A stretch of 64,000 bases of DNA from Serratia liquefaciens. Its GTDB lineage: Bacteria; Pseudomonadota; Gammaproteobacteria; Enterobacterales; Enterobacteriaceae. Location: the NCBI RefSeq assembly GCF_027594825.1, contig NZ_CP088930.1, forward strand, positions 2,789,019-2,853,018. Reading direction: 5' to 3'. Below, piece after piece: positions 43,156-53,007 of the stretch. The stretch's first letter is position 1; every line of letters starts with the position of its first letter. The notes under the pieces were generated by a model. It saw nothing but the letters and a program-made list of their open reading frames with translations, searched no databases and had not been told where the DNA came from. The translations under genes were made by a program, and so were the position numbers.

Positions 43156-44121
43156 TTGCGCTATAACAAAATCCGTACTGCCGTCTTGATTGGCTGTCTG
43201 CTGCAGGTCTGCGCCGCACAGGCAGGGAAACTCTCCATCGTTATCGATGACGTGGGTTATCGCCCGCACGAAGAGGGTGCGGTGCTGCAAATGCCGACGG
43301 CCATCTCCGTTGCAGTGCTGCCCAATGCCCCCCATGCCCGTTTAATGGCTACCCGCGCCCACAGTCAGGGCCGGGAAGTGCTGATCCACATGCCGATGGC
43401 GCCGCTCAGCAAGCAACCGCTGGAACGCGACACGCTACAGCCTTCCATGAGCAGCGAAGAGATCCAGCGCATTATCCGCAATGCGGTCAATAATGTGCCC
43501 TATGCGGTGGGTATGAATAATCACATGGGCAGCGCCATGACCTCCAGCCTGCCGGGTATGCAGAAAGTCATGCAGGCGCTCGACAGCTACCAACTCTATT
43601 TCCTCGACAGCATGACCATCGGCAACAGCCAGGCCACCCGAGCCGCGGCCGGTACCCATGTGAAGGTGATCAAGCGTAAGGTGTTCCTGGACGACACGGC
43701 CAACGAAGCCGATATCCGTCGCCAGTTCAACCGGGCCGTCGAATTAGCGCGGCGCAACGGTTCCGCTATCGCCATTGGTCATCCGCGCCCGGCGACGGTG
43801 AAAGTGCTGCAGCAAATGCTGCCCACGCTGCCGAGCGACATCGTACTGGTGAAACCCAGCTCGCTGCTGAACGAACCACAGGGCGGCGGCAGTGGCGGCA
43901 GCTATGTCCCACCACCGATCAAGCCGCAGAAACCGCAGCCGAAGAACCCGTTCAATGGCGGGATCAAACAGTGTAAGGTCAAGTTGCCGAAGGAAAAAGT
44001 CAACGCGGGCAAGGTCATGAACGTGATCGGCGAAAGCGTGACCCAGTCGCCAGCCGTGACCTTTATTAAACGTCAGTGGCAGCGCTGGACGGACTCAACG
44101 CCAGATAAACCCAAAGCGTAA
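43156..44121 (+). CDS. yibQ: Divergent polysaccharide deacetylase family protein (YibQ)
   Basis: Exported protein of the divergent polysaccharide deacetylase 2 family, function unknown. About 321 aa: signal peptide (MRYNKIRTAVLIGCLLQVCA, ending AQA|GK), NodB-like start KLSIVIDDVGYRPHEEGAV, HMPMAP, and a proline-rich insert (VPPPIKPQKPQPKNPF) near residue 260. TTG 43156 has GGGAAG 6 nt ahead and starts 2 nt after envC; GTG 43138, overlapping envC, is the alternative. Downstream of envC it may act in envelope remodelling, but this is only contextual. Confidence 0.87.
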   Translation: MRYNKIRTAVLIGCLLQVCAAQAGKLSIVIDDVGYRPHEEGAVLQMPTAISVAVLPNAPHARLMATRAHSQGREVLIHMPMAPLSKQPLERDTLQPSMSSEEIQRIIRNAVNNVPYAVGMNNHMGSAMTSSLPGMQKVMQALDSYQLYFLDSMTIGNSQATRAAAGTHVKVIKRKVFLDDTANEADIRRQFNRAVELARRNGSAIAIGHPRPATVKVLQQMLPTLPSDIVLVKPSSLLNEPQGGGSGGSYVPPPIKPQKPQPKNPFNGGIKQCKVKLPKEKVNAGKVMNVIGESVTQSPAVTFIKRQWQRWTDSTPDKPKA

Positions 44122-44125
44122 AATC

Positions 44126-44149
44126 AGGGCCGGCATTCCGGCCCTTTTT
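44126..44149. terminator. Terminator between yibQ and tdh
   Basis: AGGGCCGG CATT CCGGCCCT followed by T4-5 on the plus strand; convergent tdh can use the same hairpin weakly. Confidence 0.82.
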
Positions 44150-44153
44150 ACGG

Positions 44154-45179
44154 TTAATCCCAGCTCAGAATCACTTTGCCGGACTGGCCGGAGCGCATGG
44201 CGTCAAAGCCCTGCTGGAATTGGTCGATCGAGAAACGGTGAGTAATGATAGGCGTCAGATCCAAACCAGACTGGATCAGCGCCGCCATCTTATACCAGGT
44301 TTCAAACATCTCGCGACCGTAAATCCCTTTGATAAACAGCCCTTTGAAGATCACCTGATTCCAGTCGATCGACATATCCGACGGTGGAATACCCAGCATG
44401 GCAATACGCCCACCGTGGTTCATCGCGTTAAGCAACGAACGAAACGCCGGTGGCGCGCCTGACATTTCCAGCCCTACGTCAAACCCTTCGGTCATGCCCA
44501 ACTCGGCCATCACGTCGTTCAGGTTTTCTTTGCTGACGTTCACCGCGCGGGTCACGCCCATTTTGCGCGCCAGATCCAGACGGTATTCGTTGACGTCGGT
44601 AATCACCACGTGGCGGGCGCCAACGTGCTTGCATACCGCAGCGGCCATGATGCCAATCGGGCCGGCGCCGGAAACCAGCACGTCTTCGCCTACCAAATCA
44701 AACGACAGCGCGGTGTGCACCGCATTGCCGAACGGGTCGAAGATTGACGCCAGCTCATCGGAGATATTGTCCGGGATCTTGAAGGCATTGAACGCCGGGA
44801 TCACCAGATATTCGGCAAAAGAACCAGGACGGTTCACACCCACACCGGTGGTATTGCGGCACAGGTGAGTGCGGCCACCCCGGCAGTTGCGGCAATGGCC
44901 GCAGGTGATATGGCCTTCACCGGAAACGCGGTCGCCGACGTTGAACCCTTTGACTTCCTGGCCGATGGCAACCACTTCACCCACGTACTCGTGGCCGACG
45001 ACCATAGGCACCGGGATGGTTTTCTGTGACCATTCATCCCAGTTATAGATATGAACATCGGTACCGCAGATCGCGGTTTTCCGGATTTTAATCATGATGT
45101 CGTTATGGCCCAGCTCCGGCTGAGGCACATCGGTCATCCAAATCCCTTCTTCCGCTTTCAGTTTTGACAATGCTTTCAT
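44154..45179 (-). CDS. tdh: L-threonine 3-dehydrogenase
   Basis: Tdh oxidises threonine to 2-amino-3-ketobutyrate with NAD+. 341-aa zinc alcohol dehydrogenase family member: catalytic-zinc [13 protein letters not shown] (Cys38 region) and GHEYVGEV, structural zinc cluster [15 protein letters not shown], Rossmann [15 protein letters not shown]. Starts 9 nt after kbl; the pair converts threonine to glycine and acetyl-CoA. Confidence 0.98.
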   Translation of the reverse strand: MKALSKLKAEEGIWMTDVPQPELGHNDIMIKIRKTAICGTDVHIYNWDEWSQKTIPVPMVVGHEYVGEVVAIGQEVKGFNVGDRVSGEGHITCGHCRNCRGGRTHLCRNTTGVGVNRPGSFAEYLVIPAFNAFKIPDNISDELASIFDPFGNAVHTALSFDLVGEDVLVSGAGPIGIMAAAVCKHVGARHVVITDVNEYRLDLARKMGVTRAVNVSKENLNDVMAELGMTEGFDVGLEMSGAPPAFRSLLNAMNHGGRIAMLGIPPSDMSIDWNQVIFKGLFIKGIYGREMFETWYKMAALIQSGLDLTPIITHRFSIDQFQQGFDAMRSGQSGKVILSWD

Positions 45180-45188
45180 GGTTTTACC

Positions 45189-46385
45189 TTATGCAATAAC
45201 GCCAAGATCTTTACCGATACGAATGAACGCCGCAACGGCACGCTCAATTTGCTCCGGGGTGTGATCGGCGGACATCTGGGTGCGGATGCGCGCCTGGCCT
45301 TTCGGCACCACCGGATAGAAGAAACCTGTCACATAGATGCCTTCCTTGAGCAACGCATTGGCGAATTCCTGCGCCAGTTTTGCTTCACCCAACATCACCG
45401 GGATGATGGCGTGATCGGCCCCGGCCAGCTCAAAGCCTGCCGCGGTCATTTTTTCGCGGAACAGGCTCGCATTGGCCCACAGACGATCGCGCAATGCATC
45501 GCCCTGCTCCAGCAATTCCAATACTTTGATCGACGCAGCGACAATCGCCGGCGCCAACGAGTTGGAGAACAGATAAGGACGCGAACGCTGACGCAGCCAC
45601 TCCACGACCTCTTTTTTCGCTGCGGTATAACCGCCGGAAGCACCGCCCAGCGCCTTGCCCAGGGTTCCGGTAATGATGTCTACGCGTCCCATCACCTCGC
45701 AATACTCGTGGGTACCGCGCCCATTGGCACCAACGAAACCGACCGCGTGGGAATCATCCACCATTACCAACGCCTGGTACTGGTCTGCCAGGTCACACAC
45801 CCCTTTCAGGTTGGCGATAACGCCGTCCATCGAGAACACGCCATCGGTGGCGATCATGATATGGCGTGCGCCATCAGCCTTGGCCTGCTTCAGCTGTGCG
45901 GCCAGTTCAGTCATATCATTGTTGGCGTAACGGTAGCGCTTCGCCTTGCACAAACGCACGCCGTCGATGATCGAAGCATGGTTCAAGGCATCAGAGATAA
46001 TGGCGTCTTCCGGCCCCAACAGGGTTTCGAACAACCCGCCGTTGGCGTCAAAGCAAGAGGAATACAAGATGGCGTCTTCCATCCCGAGGAAGTCGGCCAG
46101 CTTTTTTTCCAGCTGTTTATGGCTGTCCTGGGTGCCGCAAATAAAGCGCACCGACGCCATGCCGAAACCGTGGCTGTCCATACCGGCCTTGGCCGCCGCG
46201 ATCATCGCCGGGTGGTTAGCCAGGCCCAGGTAGTTGTTGGCGCAGAAATTGATCACATGGCTGCCGTCGGCTACGGCGATATCAGCCTGCTGAGCGGTAG
46301 TAATAATGCGCTCTTCTTTGAACAATCCCTCGCTACGGGTGGTCTCAAGCTGTTGTTCCAACTGCTGATAAAAAGACGCGGACAT
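45189..46385 (-). CDS. kbl: 2-amino-3-ketobutyrate CoA ligase (glycine C-acetyltransferase)
   Basis: Kbl cleaves 2-amino-3-ketobutyrate with CoA into glycine and acetyl-CoA (PLP). 398 aa: [27 protein letters not shown], and the PLP lysine in [15 protein letters not shown]. First gene of kbl-tdh. Divergent from hldD over 240 bp. Confidence 0.98.
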   Translation of the reverse strand: MSASFYQQLEQQLETTRSEGLFKEERIITTAQQADIAVADGSHVINFCANNYLGLANHPAMIAAAKAGMDSHGFGMASVRFICGTQDSHKQLEKKLADFLGMEDAILYSSCFDANGGLFETLLGPEDAIISDALNHASIIDGVRLCKAKRYRYANNDMTELAAQLKQAKADGARHIMIATDGVFSMDGVIANLKGVCDLADQYQALVMVDDSHAVGFVGANGRGTHEYCEVMGRVDIITGTLGKALGGASGGYTAAKKEVVEWLRQRSRPYLFSNSLAPAIVAASIKVLELLEQGDALRDRLWANASLFREKMTAAGFELAGADHAIIPVMLGEAKLAQEFANALLKEGIYVTGFFYPVVPKGQARIRTQMSADHTPEQIERAVAAFIRIGKDLGVIA

Positions 46386-46581
46386 TCGGTTATCTCCAGG
46401 ATTGGGCTGTTTTCAACATATTTTACTGATTTGTAACCAAACTGACGAGAATCAGCGGGAGAGAATATGAAAATTGCAGCAGATATCACGGCAAAGTACT
46501 GCAGTGCTCGACATCACGGGATAATCAGAGCCCGTCCGATGTTTGCAGCGGCATGAAATGCTATTATAAGCGGCATTGAGC

Positions 46582-46600
46582 GTGGGACACCGTGTCCCAC
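46582..46600 (+). promoter_or_regulatory. Palindromic hairpin just upstream of hldD
   Basis: GTGGGACAC-C-GTGTCCCAC, perfect 9-bp arms about one central base, 26 nt before the hldD ATG. A -10-like extended element (TGCTATTAT, about 46559-46567) would put it at the very 5' end of the mRNA. Confidence 0.6.
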
Positions 46601-46625
46601 CGGGCAGAATAACAGGGGTAACCCA

Positions 46626-47555
46626 ATGATTATCGTCACTGGTGGCGCCGGCATGATCGGCAGCAATATCATTAAAGCGCTGAATGACACAGGGTATCGC
46701 GATATCCTGGTGGTAGATAACCTGAAAGACGGCACCAAATTCGCCAACCTGGTCGATCTCGACATCGCCGACTATATCGACAAGGAAGATTTCATCGCCA
46801 ATATCGTGGCCGGTGACGATCTGGGTGAAATAGACGCGGTTTTCCACGAAGGCGCCTGCTCGTCCACCACCGAGTGGGACGGCAAGTACATGATGGACAA
46901 CAACTATCAGTACTCCAAAGATCTGCTTCACTACTGCCTGGATCGCGAAATTCCATTCCTGTACGCCTCTTCTGCAGCCACCTACGGCGGTCGTGAAGAG
47001 TTTATCGAAGAGCGCCAGTTTGAAGAGCCGCTGAACGTCTACGGCTACTCGAAATTCCTGTTCGACCAGTACGTGCGTGAAATTCTGCCTGAGGCAGACT
47101 CGCAGATCTGCGGCTTCCGTTACTTCAACGTCTACGGCCCGCGCGAAGGCCACAAAGGCAGCATGGCCAGCGTGGCATTCCACCTGAACAGCCAGATCAA
47201 CCGCGGCGAGAACCCGAAACTGTTCGACGGCAGCCAGGATTTCAAGCGTGACTTCATCTACGTCGGCGACGTGGCGGCAGTCAACCTGTGGTTCTTGAAA
47301 AGCGGCGTCTCCGGCATCTTCAACTGCGGCACCGGCCGTGCAGAAACCTTCCAGGCAGTGGCCGACGCAGTGGTCGACTTCCATCAGAAAGGCGCGGTGG
47401 AAAACATCCCGTTCCCGGAAAAGCTCAAAGGCCGCTATCAGGCGTTTACCCAGGCCGACCTGACCAAGCTGCGCGCCGCCGGCTATGACGCACCGTTCAA
47501 AACGGTCGCCGAAGGCGTGAAAGAGTACATGGCCTGGTTAAACCGCACCGCCTAA
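46626..47555 (+). CDS. hldD: ADP-L-glycero-D-manno-heptose 6-epimerase
   Basis: HldD (RfaD, HtrM) converts ADP-D,D-heptose to ADP-L,D-heptose, the donor for inner-core heptoses. 309-aa short-chain dehydrogenase family: NADP motif [11 protein letters not shown], catalytic Ser-Tyr-Lys around [26 protein letters not shown] lies ahead of ATG 46626. First gene of hldD-waaF-waaC, as in E. coli. Confidence 0.98.
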   Translation: MIIVTGGAGMIGSNIIKALNDTGYRDILVVDNLKDGTKFANLVDLDIADYIDKEDFIANIVAGDDLGEIDAVFHEGACSSTTEWDGKYMMDNNYQYSKDLLHYCLDREIPFLYASSAATYGGREEFIEERQFEEPLNVYGYSKFLFDQYVREILPEADSQICGFRYFNVYGPREGHKGSMASVAFHLNSQINRGENPKLFDGSQDFKRDFIYVGDVAAVNLWFLKSGVSGIFNCGTGRAETFQAVADAVVDFHQKGAVENIPFPEKLKGRYQAFTQADLTKLRAAGYDAPFKTVAEGVKEYMAWLNRTA

Positions 47556-47577
47556 GCTGAAGGAACAAACGTAGGGT

Positions 47578-48624
47578 ATGAAAATACTGGTTATCGGCCC
47601 TTCATGGGTTGGCGATATGATGATGTCGCAAAGTCTCTACCGCACCCTGAAGGCCGAGCACCCGACGGCAGAAATTGATGTGATGGCACCGGCCTGGTGC
47701 CGTCCATTGCTGGCGCGTATGCCGGAGGTCAACCAGGCCCTGTCGATGCCGTTAGGTCACGGCGCGCTGGCGCTCGGTGAGCGCCGTCGTCTGGGGCATG
47801 CTCTGCGCGCCAACGGATACGATCGCGCCTACGTGTTGCCGAACTCCTTCAAATCGGCGCTGGTGCCTTTTTTTGCCCAGGTGCCACGGCGCGTCGGTTG
47901 GCGCGGGGAAATGCGCTATGGCCTGCTGAATGATATTCGCGTACTGGACAAGGCCGCCTTCCCGCTGATGGTGCAGCGCTATGTCGCGTTAGCCTATGAC
48001 AAGCAACGTATTCAACGCGCAGAAGATCTGCCGCAGCCGCTACTGTGGCCGCAACTGCAGGTCAGCGACGAAGAAATTGCCGAAACAACTGCCGCCTTCA
48101 ACCTGACCGATCATCGGCCGATTATCGGCTTTTGCCCCGGCGCCGAGTTCGGTCCGGCCAAACGCTGGCCGCATTATCACTATGCCGCTCTGGCGCAAAA
48201 GCTGATCGATCAGGGTTATCAAATCGCCCTGTTCGGTTCCGCCAAGGATAATGAGGCGGGTGAACAGATCCGCGCCGCGCTGGATGACGACGCCCGCGGC
48301 TTTTGCATGAATCTGGCTGGGGAAACGCAGCTGGAGCAAGCGGTGATCCTGTTGGCCTCCTGTTCGGCCGTGGTCAGTAACGACTCAGGTTTGATGCACG
48401 TTGCGGCGGCGTTGAATAAACCGCTGATAGCCTTGTACGGCCCAAGCAGCCCGGACTTCACGCCGCCGCTGTCCGACAAGGCCAAAGTGATCCGTTTAAT
48501 TAGCGGTTACCATAAGATACGCAAAGGCGATGCCGATCAGGGTTACCATCAGAGCCTGATCGATATTCAGCCACAGCAGGTGTTGGACGCGCTGACGCCG
48601 TTACTTGCCGCCAGCGAGGAATAA
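47578..48624 (+). CDS. waaF: ADP-heptose:LPS heptosyltransferase II
   Basis: WaaF (RfaF) adds the second L,D-heptose to HepI of the LPS inner core; cytosolic face of the inner membrane. 348-aa GT9 enzyme: MKILVIGPSWVGDMMMSQSLY at the N-terminus, PGAEFGPAKRWPHYHYA, and VSNDSGLMHVAAAL, the GT9 nucleotide-sugar motif. It ends 2 nt before waaC. Confidence 0.97.
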   Translation: MKILVIGPSWVGDMMMSQSLYRTLKAEHPTAEIDVMAPAWCRPLLARMPEVNQALSMPLGHGALALGERRRLGHALRANGYDRAYVLPNSFKSALVPFFAQVPRRVGWRGEMRYGLLNDIRVLDKAAFPLMVQRYVALAYDKQRIQRAEDLPQPLLWPQLQVSDEEIAETTAAFNLTDHRPIIGFCPGAEFGPAKRWPHYHYAALAQKLIDQGYQIALFGSAKDNEAGEQIRAALDDDARGFCMNLAGETQLEQAVILLASCSAVVSNDSGLMHVAAALNKPLIALYGPSSPDFTPPLSDKAKVIRLISGYHKIRKGDADQGYHQSLIDIQPQQVLDALTPLLAASEE

Positions 48625-48626
48625 GC

Positions 48627-49592
48627 ATGCAGGTGTTGATTGTAAAAACCTCGTCCATGGGGGATGTACTCCACACGCTACCGGCACTCACCGACGCCAT
48701 GCAGGCCATTCCCGGCATCCGTTTTGATTGGGTGGTTGAGGAAGGCTTCAGCCAAATCCCTACCTGGCATCCGGCAGTAGATCGCGTGATCCCGGTGGCG
48801 ATACGCCGCTGGCGCAAAAACTGGTTTGGCAGCGAAACCCGTCAGCAACGCTGCGATTTTAAACGCGTGGTGCAGGAGCGAAATTACGACGCGGTGATCG
48901 ACGCCCAGGGGCTAATCAAAAGCGCCGCGCTGATCACCCGCATCGCCAAAGGCAGCAAACACGGTCAGGACAGCAAAAGCGCCCGTGAGCCCTTCGCCAG
49001 CTGGTTCTACAATCACCGCTACGATATCGACAAACAGCAACACGCCGTCGAACGTACGCGCGAGCTGTTCGCCAAAAGCCTGGGCTACGAAAAGCCCGAC
49101 AGCGTCGGTGATTACGCCATTGCAGCCCGCTTTCTCAGCCATCTGCCGGCCGATGCCGGGCGGTATCTGGTGTTTTTGCATGCCACCACCCGCGATGATA
49201 AACACTGGCCGGAAACACACTGGCGCGAGCTGATTGCGTTAACTGAGCCAAGCGGATTGAAGATCAAATTGCCGTGGGGCGCAGAACACGAACGCCAACG
49301 CGCACTGCGTTTGGCGGAAGGTTTCCCGCACGTCGAGGTTTTACCCAAGCTCAGTCTGCAGCAGGTGGCCGAAGTGCTGGCCGGTGCGAAATGCGTGGTC
49401 TCGGTTGATACCGGCCTTAGCCACCTGACCGCCGCGCTCGACAGGCCGAATATCACGTTGTTTGGTCCCACCGATCCAGGATTGATCGGTGGTTACGGTC
49501 AGAATCAACACTCTATGATTTCTCCAGAAAAAAGCATGGCAACGCTCTTCGCCGGCTCAGTCTGGACCGAGTTGCAAAAGGTTATTGGATGA
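48627..49592 (+). CDS. waaC: ADP-heptose:LPS heptosyltransferase I
   Basis: WaaC (RfaC) transfers the first L,D-heptose to Kdo. 321-aa GT9 protein: MQVLIVKTSSMGDVLHTLPA, with the catalytic Asp of GDVLH, TTRDDKHWPETHW, and SVDTGLSHLTAAL. Its TGA overlaps the next ATG (ATGA, 4 nt), coupling it to the following glycosyltransferase. Confidence 0.97.
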   Translation: MQVLIVKTSSMGDVLHTLPALTDAMQAIPGIRFDWVVEEGFSQIPTWHPAVDRVIPVAIRRWRKNWFGSETRQQRCDFKRVVQERNYDAVIDAQGLIKSAALITRIAKGSKHGQDSKSAREPFASWFYNHRYDIDKQQHAVERTRELFAKSLGYEKPDSVGDYAIAARFLSHLPADAGRYLVFLHATTRDDKHWPETHWRELIALTEPSGLKIKLPWGAEHERQRALRLAEGFPHVEVLPKLSLQQVAEVLAGAKCVVSVDTGLSHLTAALDRPNITLFGPTDPGLIGGYGQNQHSMISPEKSMATLFAGSVWTELQKVIG

Positions 49593-50758
49593 AAAAGCTG
49601 CACGTTATCAATTTAGGGAAGATGGGTGGCGTCGAACGCCTGTTCCTGCAGTACATCAACGACACCACCGACGGCAGTAACGAGGTGATTTGCATCAGCA
49701 GCGAGGTCGGTGAAGAGATCCGCCGGCAAATGCCTAACCAGAAAGTCACCTTTGCCAACCGGCTGGTAAACGCTTTGCCATTGCGCTGCCCGCAGTTTTT
49801 GCGCAAATACCTGCTGAAAAGCAAAATCGAAAAGGCCAATGCCGACGTGGTCATCGTTTGGGACCTGGTGCCCGGTCTGGTCGCCAAACCGAAACGCGGT
49901 AAGCTGGTTTACTACGATCATGGCTGTTCATGGCGCTACCCAAAGAATCAAAAGACCTTACGTTTTCTCACCATGCTGGACGGGGTGATCTCGGCCTCAT
50001 TTGCCTCAAAGCGGGTGATGGAACTGCGCTTTAATTTACCCTGCCCAAATCACGTGGTGATCAATCGACTAAAAACGCCCTCCGGTATCAGCGATAGCCT
50101 GAAACCTCTCGGCAAGCCGATCAGAATAGGCACCGCCTCGCGCCTGGTCAGCCTGAAAGGCATCAGCGTGTCGTTGCTGATGATGCAGGAACTGCTGCGC
50201 CGCGGGCACGATGTCACCCTGGAAATTGCAGGCAAGGGACCCGACAGGGCAGAATTTGAAGCCTTGGCGGAAAAGCTCGAGCTGGGCGATCGGGTCATCT
50301 TCAGCGGTTTTCAGGATAACGTCGCGGACTTTTTCAACCGCACACATATCTATATGAGTACGCCGATCACCGAACCCTTCGGCTTATCCTGTATGGAAGC
50401 TTTGTATTTCGGCGTGCCGGTCATATTCCCGCAGGTCGATGGCCAGCCAGAGGTGATTAAAGATCGGCACTGCGGTATTGGCTTAACCCCCTCGGTAACG
50501 ATTGAAGAACATCAACGGCTAACGGGCATCAAGGTGGATTTCCCTCACGAAGTCTATGATCCGGTCAGCGATACGCTGGTCATGCCTAAACTGTTGTCGC
50601 ACCTGGAGTGCGCAGATGCAGTGGAAAAGCTGATAGTTCCGGAAACGTATCAAAGCATGAGTCAAAATGCGCAGCGTTACCCGGTCGAACATTTCAGCTA
50701 CGCTATGTTCAAAACAGAATTCGACGACGCGCTGAAATCATTTATTGCTCAATCTTAA
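49589..50758 (+). CDS. LPS core glycosyltransferase, GT4 family (probable outer-core hexosyltransferase)
   Basis: 389-aa GT-B enzyme with the retaining GT4 pattern: N-terminal NLGKMGGVERLFLQY, C-terminal IGTASRLVSLKG and AGKGPDR, and the EX7E motif EPFGLSCMEALYFGVPV. It overlaps waaC by 4 nt. The core of S. marcescens N28b, as I recall it, carries alpha-Glc then beta-Glc beyond GlcN; a retaining GT4 enzyme could add the alpha-Glc. That assignment is inference; the exact donor and acceptor cannot be read from sequence. Confidence 0.8.
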   Translation: MKKLHVINLGKMGGVERLFLQYINDTTDGSNEVICISSEVGEEIRRQMPNQKVTFANRLVNALPLRCPQFLRKYLLKSKIEKANADVVIVWDLVPGLVAKPKRGKLVYYDHGCSWRYPKNQKTLRFLTMLDGVISASFASKRVMELRFNLPCPNHVVINRLKTPSGISDSLKPLGKPIRIGTASRLVSLKGISVSLLMMQELLRRGHDVTLEIAGKGPDRAEFEALAEKLELGDRVIFSGFQDNVADFFNRTHIYMSTPITEPFGLSCMEALYFGVPVIFPQVDGQPEVIKDRHCGIGLTPSVTIEEHQRLTGIKVDFPHEVYDPVSDTLVMPKLLSHLECADAVEKLIVPETYQSMSQNAQRYPVEHFSYAMFKTEFDDALKSFIAQS

Positions 50759-50779
50759 TGCGAGCCGGAACCCAGTCCC

Positions 50780-52018
50780 ATGCTACTACTCAAAGAAACC
50801 ACACCGCATCCTGTCTTCAGTTATCTGATCTATTTGGGATGCGCTATCGCATTTTGTACTATCCCCTTCGCTTCCGACACCGGGCGCAATCTTTTTTATG
50901 TCGCCAGCTATATCTCATTTATCGCCGTTTGCTTAAACCTGAAGTATTACTTTAAAAACAAAAGAAACCTTATCGTGCCCGTTCTGTTTTTCTGCGTAGG
51001 TATGGGGAGCATTTTCTGGTTGCAGCACTTCAAACAACCGGGCGAGTACATCAATATTTACCGTTCATACATGTCGACGGGCAAGTTACAGATCGCCACC
51101 GCCTTTATTCTGCTCATTGCGTTAAATGAACGCCTTTGCATGCAGCGCGCATTTATTGTTATTGCGTTGATGGCAGGTATTGCGGTTAACGGTTATTCCC
51201 TCTATCAGGGATTGTGGCTGAATATTGGCCGCGTAGAGATTAACTTCGATCGCGCTACCGTTGCCGCCTATTTGATTACCGCCATCAATCTGGTCATGCT
51301 GCAGGCGATTCTGATGCTGCGAACAAAATATCGCATTCCGCTGTATATCATCGGCTTTCTGGTCACCTTCTCCACGCTGGTGCTGACGGGCACTCGGGCG
51401 GCGATGCTGGTCTATCCGGTTGCGGTAGGCCTGTCGATACTGGCAACGAAAAACCTGATTTCCCATAAACACAAAATTCTGCTGATAACCTCGGTTCCAC
51501 TGTTGCTGCTCGCCAGTGGTTTGGTCTTCAAATCACAGATTGAACAGCGGATTGCCGCATTTCAAACCGACCTGCGATTGATCGATCAGCCTCAAACCGA
51601 GAACTCAATTATTTCCCGCATTTCGATGCAGATTGCCGCGATTCACACAGGTTCAGAGGCACCGCTGGGTCAATCTGCCGAACAGCGTGGAGAAGAAATT
51701 CGCGCCATGGTCTTACACGAGCCGCATTTGGCCGGCGTAATGCCTTATATCAATGTGCATATGCATAACGAGCTGCTGGAAACCTACTCGCTCAAAGGCG
51801 TCTGGGGGGCCCTGTTTTTACTGGCGCTCTACATCGGCTTATTTGTTTCCTCATTAAAACCTCATCGCAATGCACTGTTGCTGGGTGTGACCTTCAGCCT
51901 GTTTGTGTATGGGCTCAGCGACGTCATATTCTTTAGTACTGAAGGTACGGCAATTTTTTGCCTGGCGATTATTGCCAGCGTGCTTTCAGTGAAAAAAACG
52001 TCGGTCGCTCAGGATTAA
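50780..52018 (+). CDS. waaL: O-antigen ligase WaaL
   Basis: WaaL transfers undecaprenyl-linked O antigen onto lipid A-core on the periplasmic face. 412 aa, about 10-12 hydrophobic helices, and a large periplasmic loop at about residues 255-330. The Wzy_C/WaaL signature is present: TGTRAAMLVYP near 204, and the catalytic H329-N330 followed by G340 and G343 (HNELLETYSLKGVWG). Codon use is AT-richer than in flanking genes, normal for WaaL. Ends 4 nt before the GT2 gene. Confidence 0.88.
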   Translation: MLLLKETTPHPVFSYLIYLGCAIAFCTIPFASDTGRNLFYVASYISFIAVCLNLKYYFKNKRNLIVPVLFFCVGMGSIFWLQHFKQPGEYINIYRSYMSTGKLQIATAFILLIALNERLCMQRAFIVIALMAGIAVNGYSLYQGLWLNIGRVEINFDRATVAAYLITAINLVMLQAILMLRTKYRIPLYIIGFLVTFSTLVLTGTRAAMLVYPVAVGLSILATKNLISHKHKILLITSVPLLLLASGLVFKSQIEQRIAAFQTDLRLIDQPQTENSIISRISMQIAAIHTGSEAPLGQSAEQRGEEIRAMVLHEPHLAGVMPYINVHMHNELLETYSLKGVWGALFLLALYIGLFVSSLKPHRNALLLGVTFSLFVYGLSDVIFFSTEGTAIFCLAIIASVLSVKKTSVAQD

Positions 52019-52022
52019 CCTC

Positions 52023-53006
52023 ATGAACTCATCGCCGCCTCTGCTCAGCGTTATCGTGCCATTTTACAACAACGAAAATTTCGTCGTTGCCAGCCTGAGC
52101 TCTCTGTTCAACCAGATCGGCGATGATATCGAGGTGGTCATCATTGATGACGGATCGACCGACAATTCCGCCTCGCTGGTACGCCAACTGTTAGCAGAAC
52201 GCCGACATCCCCATGTGATCTTTATTGCGCAGGAAAATAGCGGTATCGCCCGTACCCGCAACGTTGGCTTGCAGCAGGCTACCGGGCGCTATGTCACCTT
52301 CCTCGACGGCGACGACTTGCTGAGCAGCGACTATCTGGCCATTCTGCGGCCGCTGCTGCAGGCAAACGAAGATGACCTGATCGATTTTAATTATCAGAAA
52401 TTTGCTGACAGTCCGCCGGCACAGCCTGTCGGCGCCACGATCCGCCGCCGCACTTATGACTTTGCTGGCCAGGGCCTGGCCTGTCTCACTCCGTTATTTG
52501 CCCACTCAATGTGGCACCTGTGGAGCCGTGTCTATCGGCGCTCATTGTTGGAAGGTGACCGCTTCGAAGACGGTCGCCGCTATGAAGATGTCATTTTTAC
52601 GCCTTTTCAATATTTCAAAACGCGCAAAATTGCTCATCTCGACCATGTGCTCTATTTCTATCGAGATAACAGTCAGGGGATCACCCGCAATATCAAACCC
52701 AAGGATATTGAGGACATGCTTTTTGCGACGGGGAAAATGTTGAGTTTTGTCGAACAGCACCGCGGTGACGAGCCACTGCGCCAACTGGCGGCTCTGATGC
52801 TCGGGAACTGTTTTTCAGAAATCAGAGGGATGTCGAAAGCGCTGTACGGTTACTATCACTTTGAGCCGGAGACACGGTGTACCTTCAAACGCCTGGCTGA
52901 AGTTTGTAGCAACAGCGGCGTACCGCGAAAAAAAATCCGCCAAATGCGGTACGCACGCGTGGATACCTGGCTGTCAAAAATGCGCTGGCAACTGAAAAAG
53001 CGCTAA
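52023..53006 (+). CDS. LPS core glycosyltransferase, GT2 family
   Basis: 327-aa GT-A inverting glycosyltransferase: LLSVIVPFYNNENFV start, VVIIDDGSTDNSASLV, ARTRNVGLQQATGRYVTFLD and the metal-binding DGDD near residue 97; basic tail KMRWQLKKR suggests membrane association. It is 4 nt after waaL. As an inverting enzyme it is a candidate for a terminal beta-glucose in the outer core (inference). It converges with the next gene with 1 nt between the stop codons. Confidence 0.82.
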   Translation: MNSSPPLLSVIVPFYNNENFVVASLSSLFNQIGDDIEVVIIDDGSTDNSASLVRQLLAERRHPHVIFIAQENSGIARTRNVGLQQATGRYVTFLDGDDLLSSDYLAILRPLLQANEDDLIDFNYQKFADSPPAQPVGATIRRRTYDFAGQGLACLTPLFAHSMWHLWSRVYRRSLLEGDRFEDGRRYEDVIFTPFQYFKTRKIAHLDHVLYFYRDNSQGITRNIKPKDIEDMLFATGKMLSFVEQHRGDEPLRQLAALMLGNCFSEIRGMSKALYGYYHFEPETRCTFKRLAEVCSNSGVPRKKIRQMRYARVDTWLSKMRWQLKKR

Positions 53007-53007
53007 C

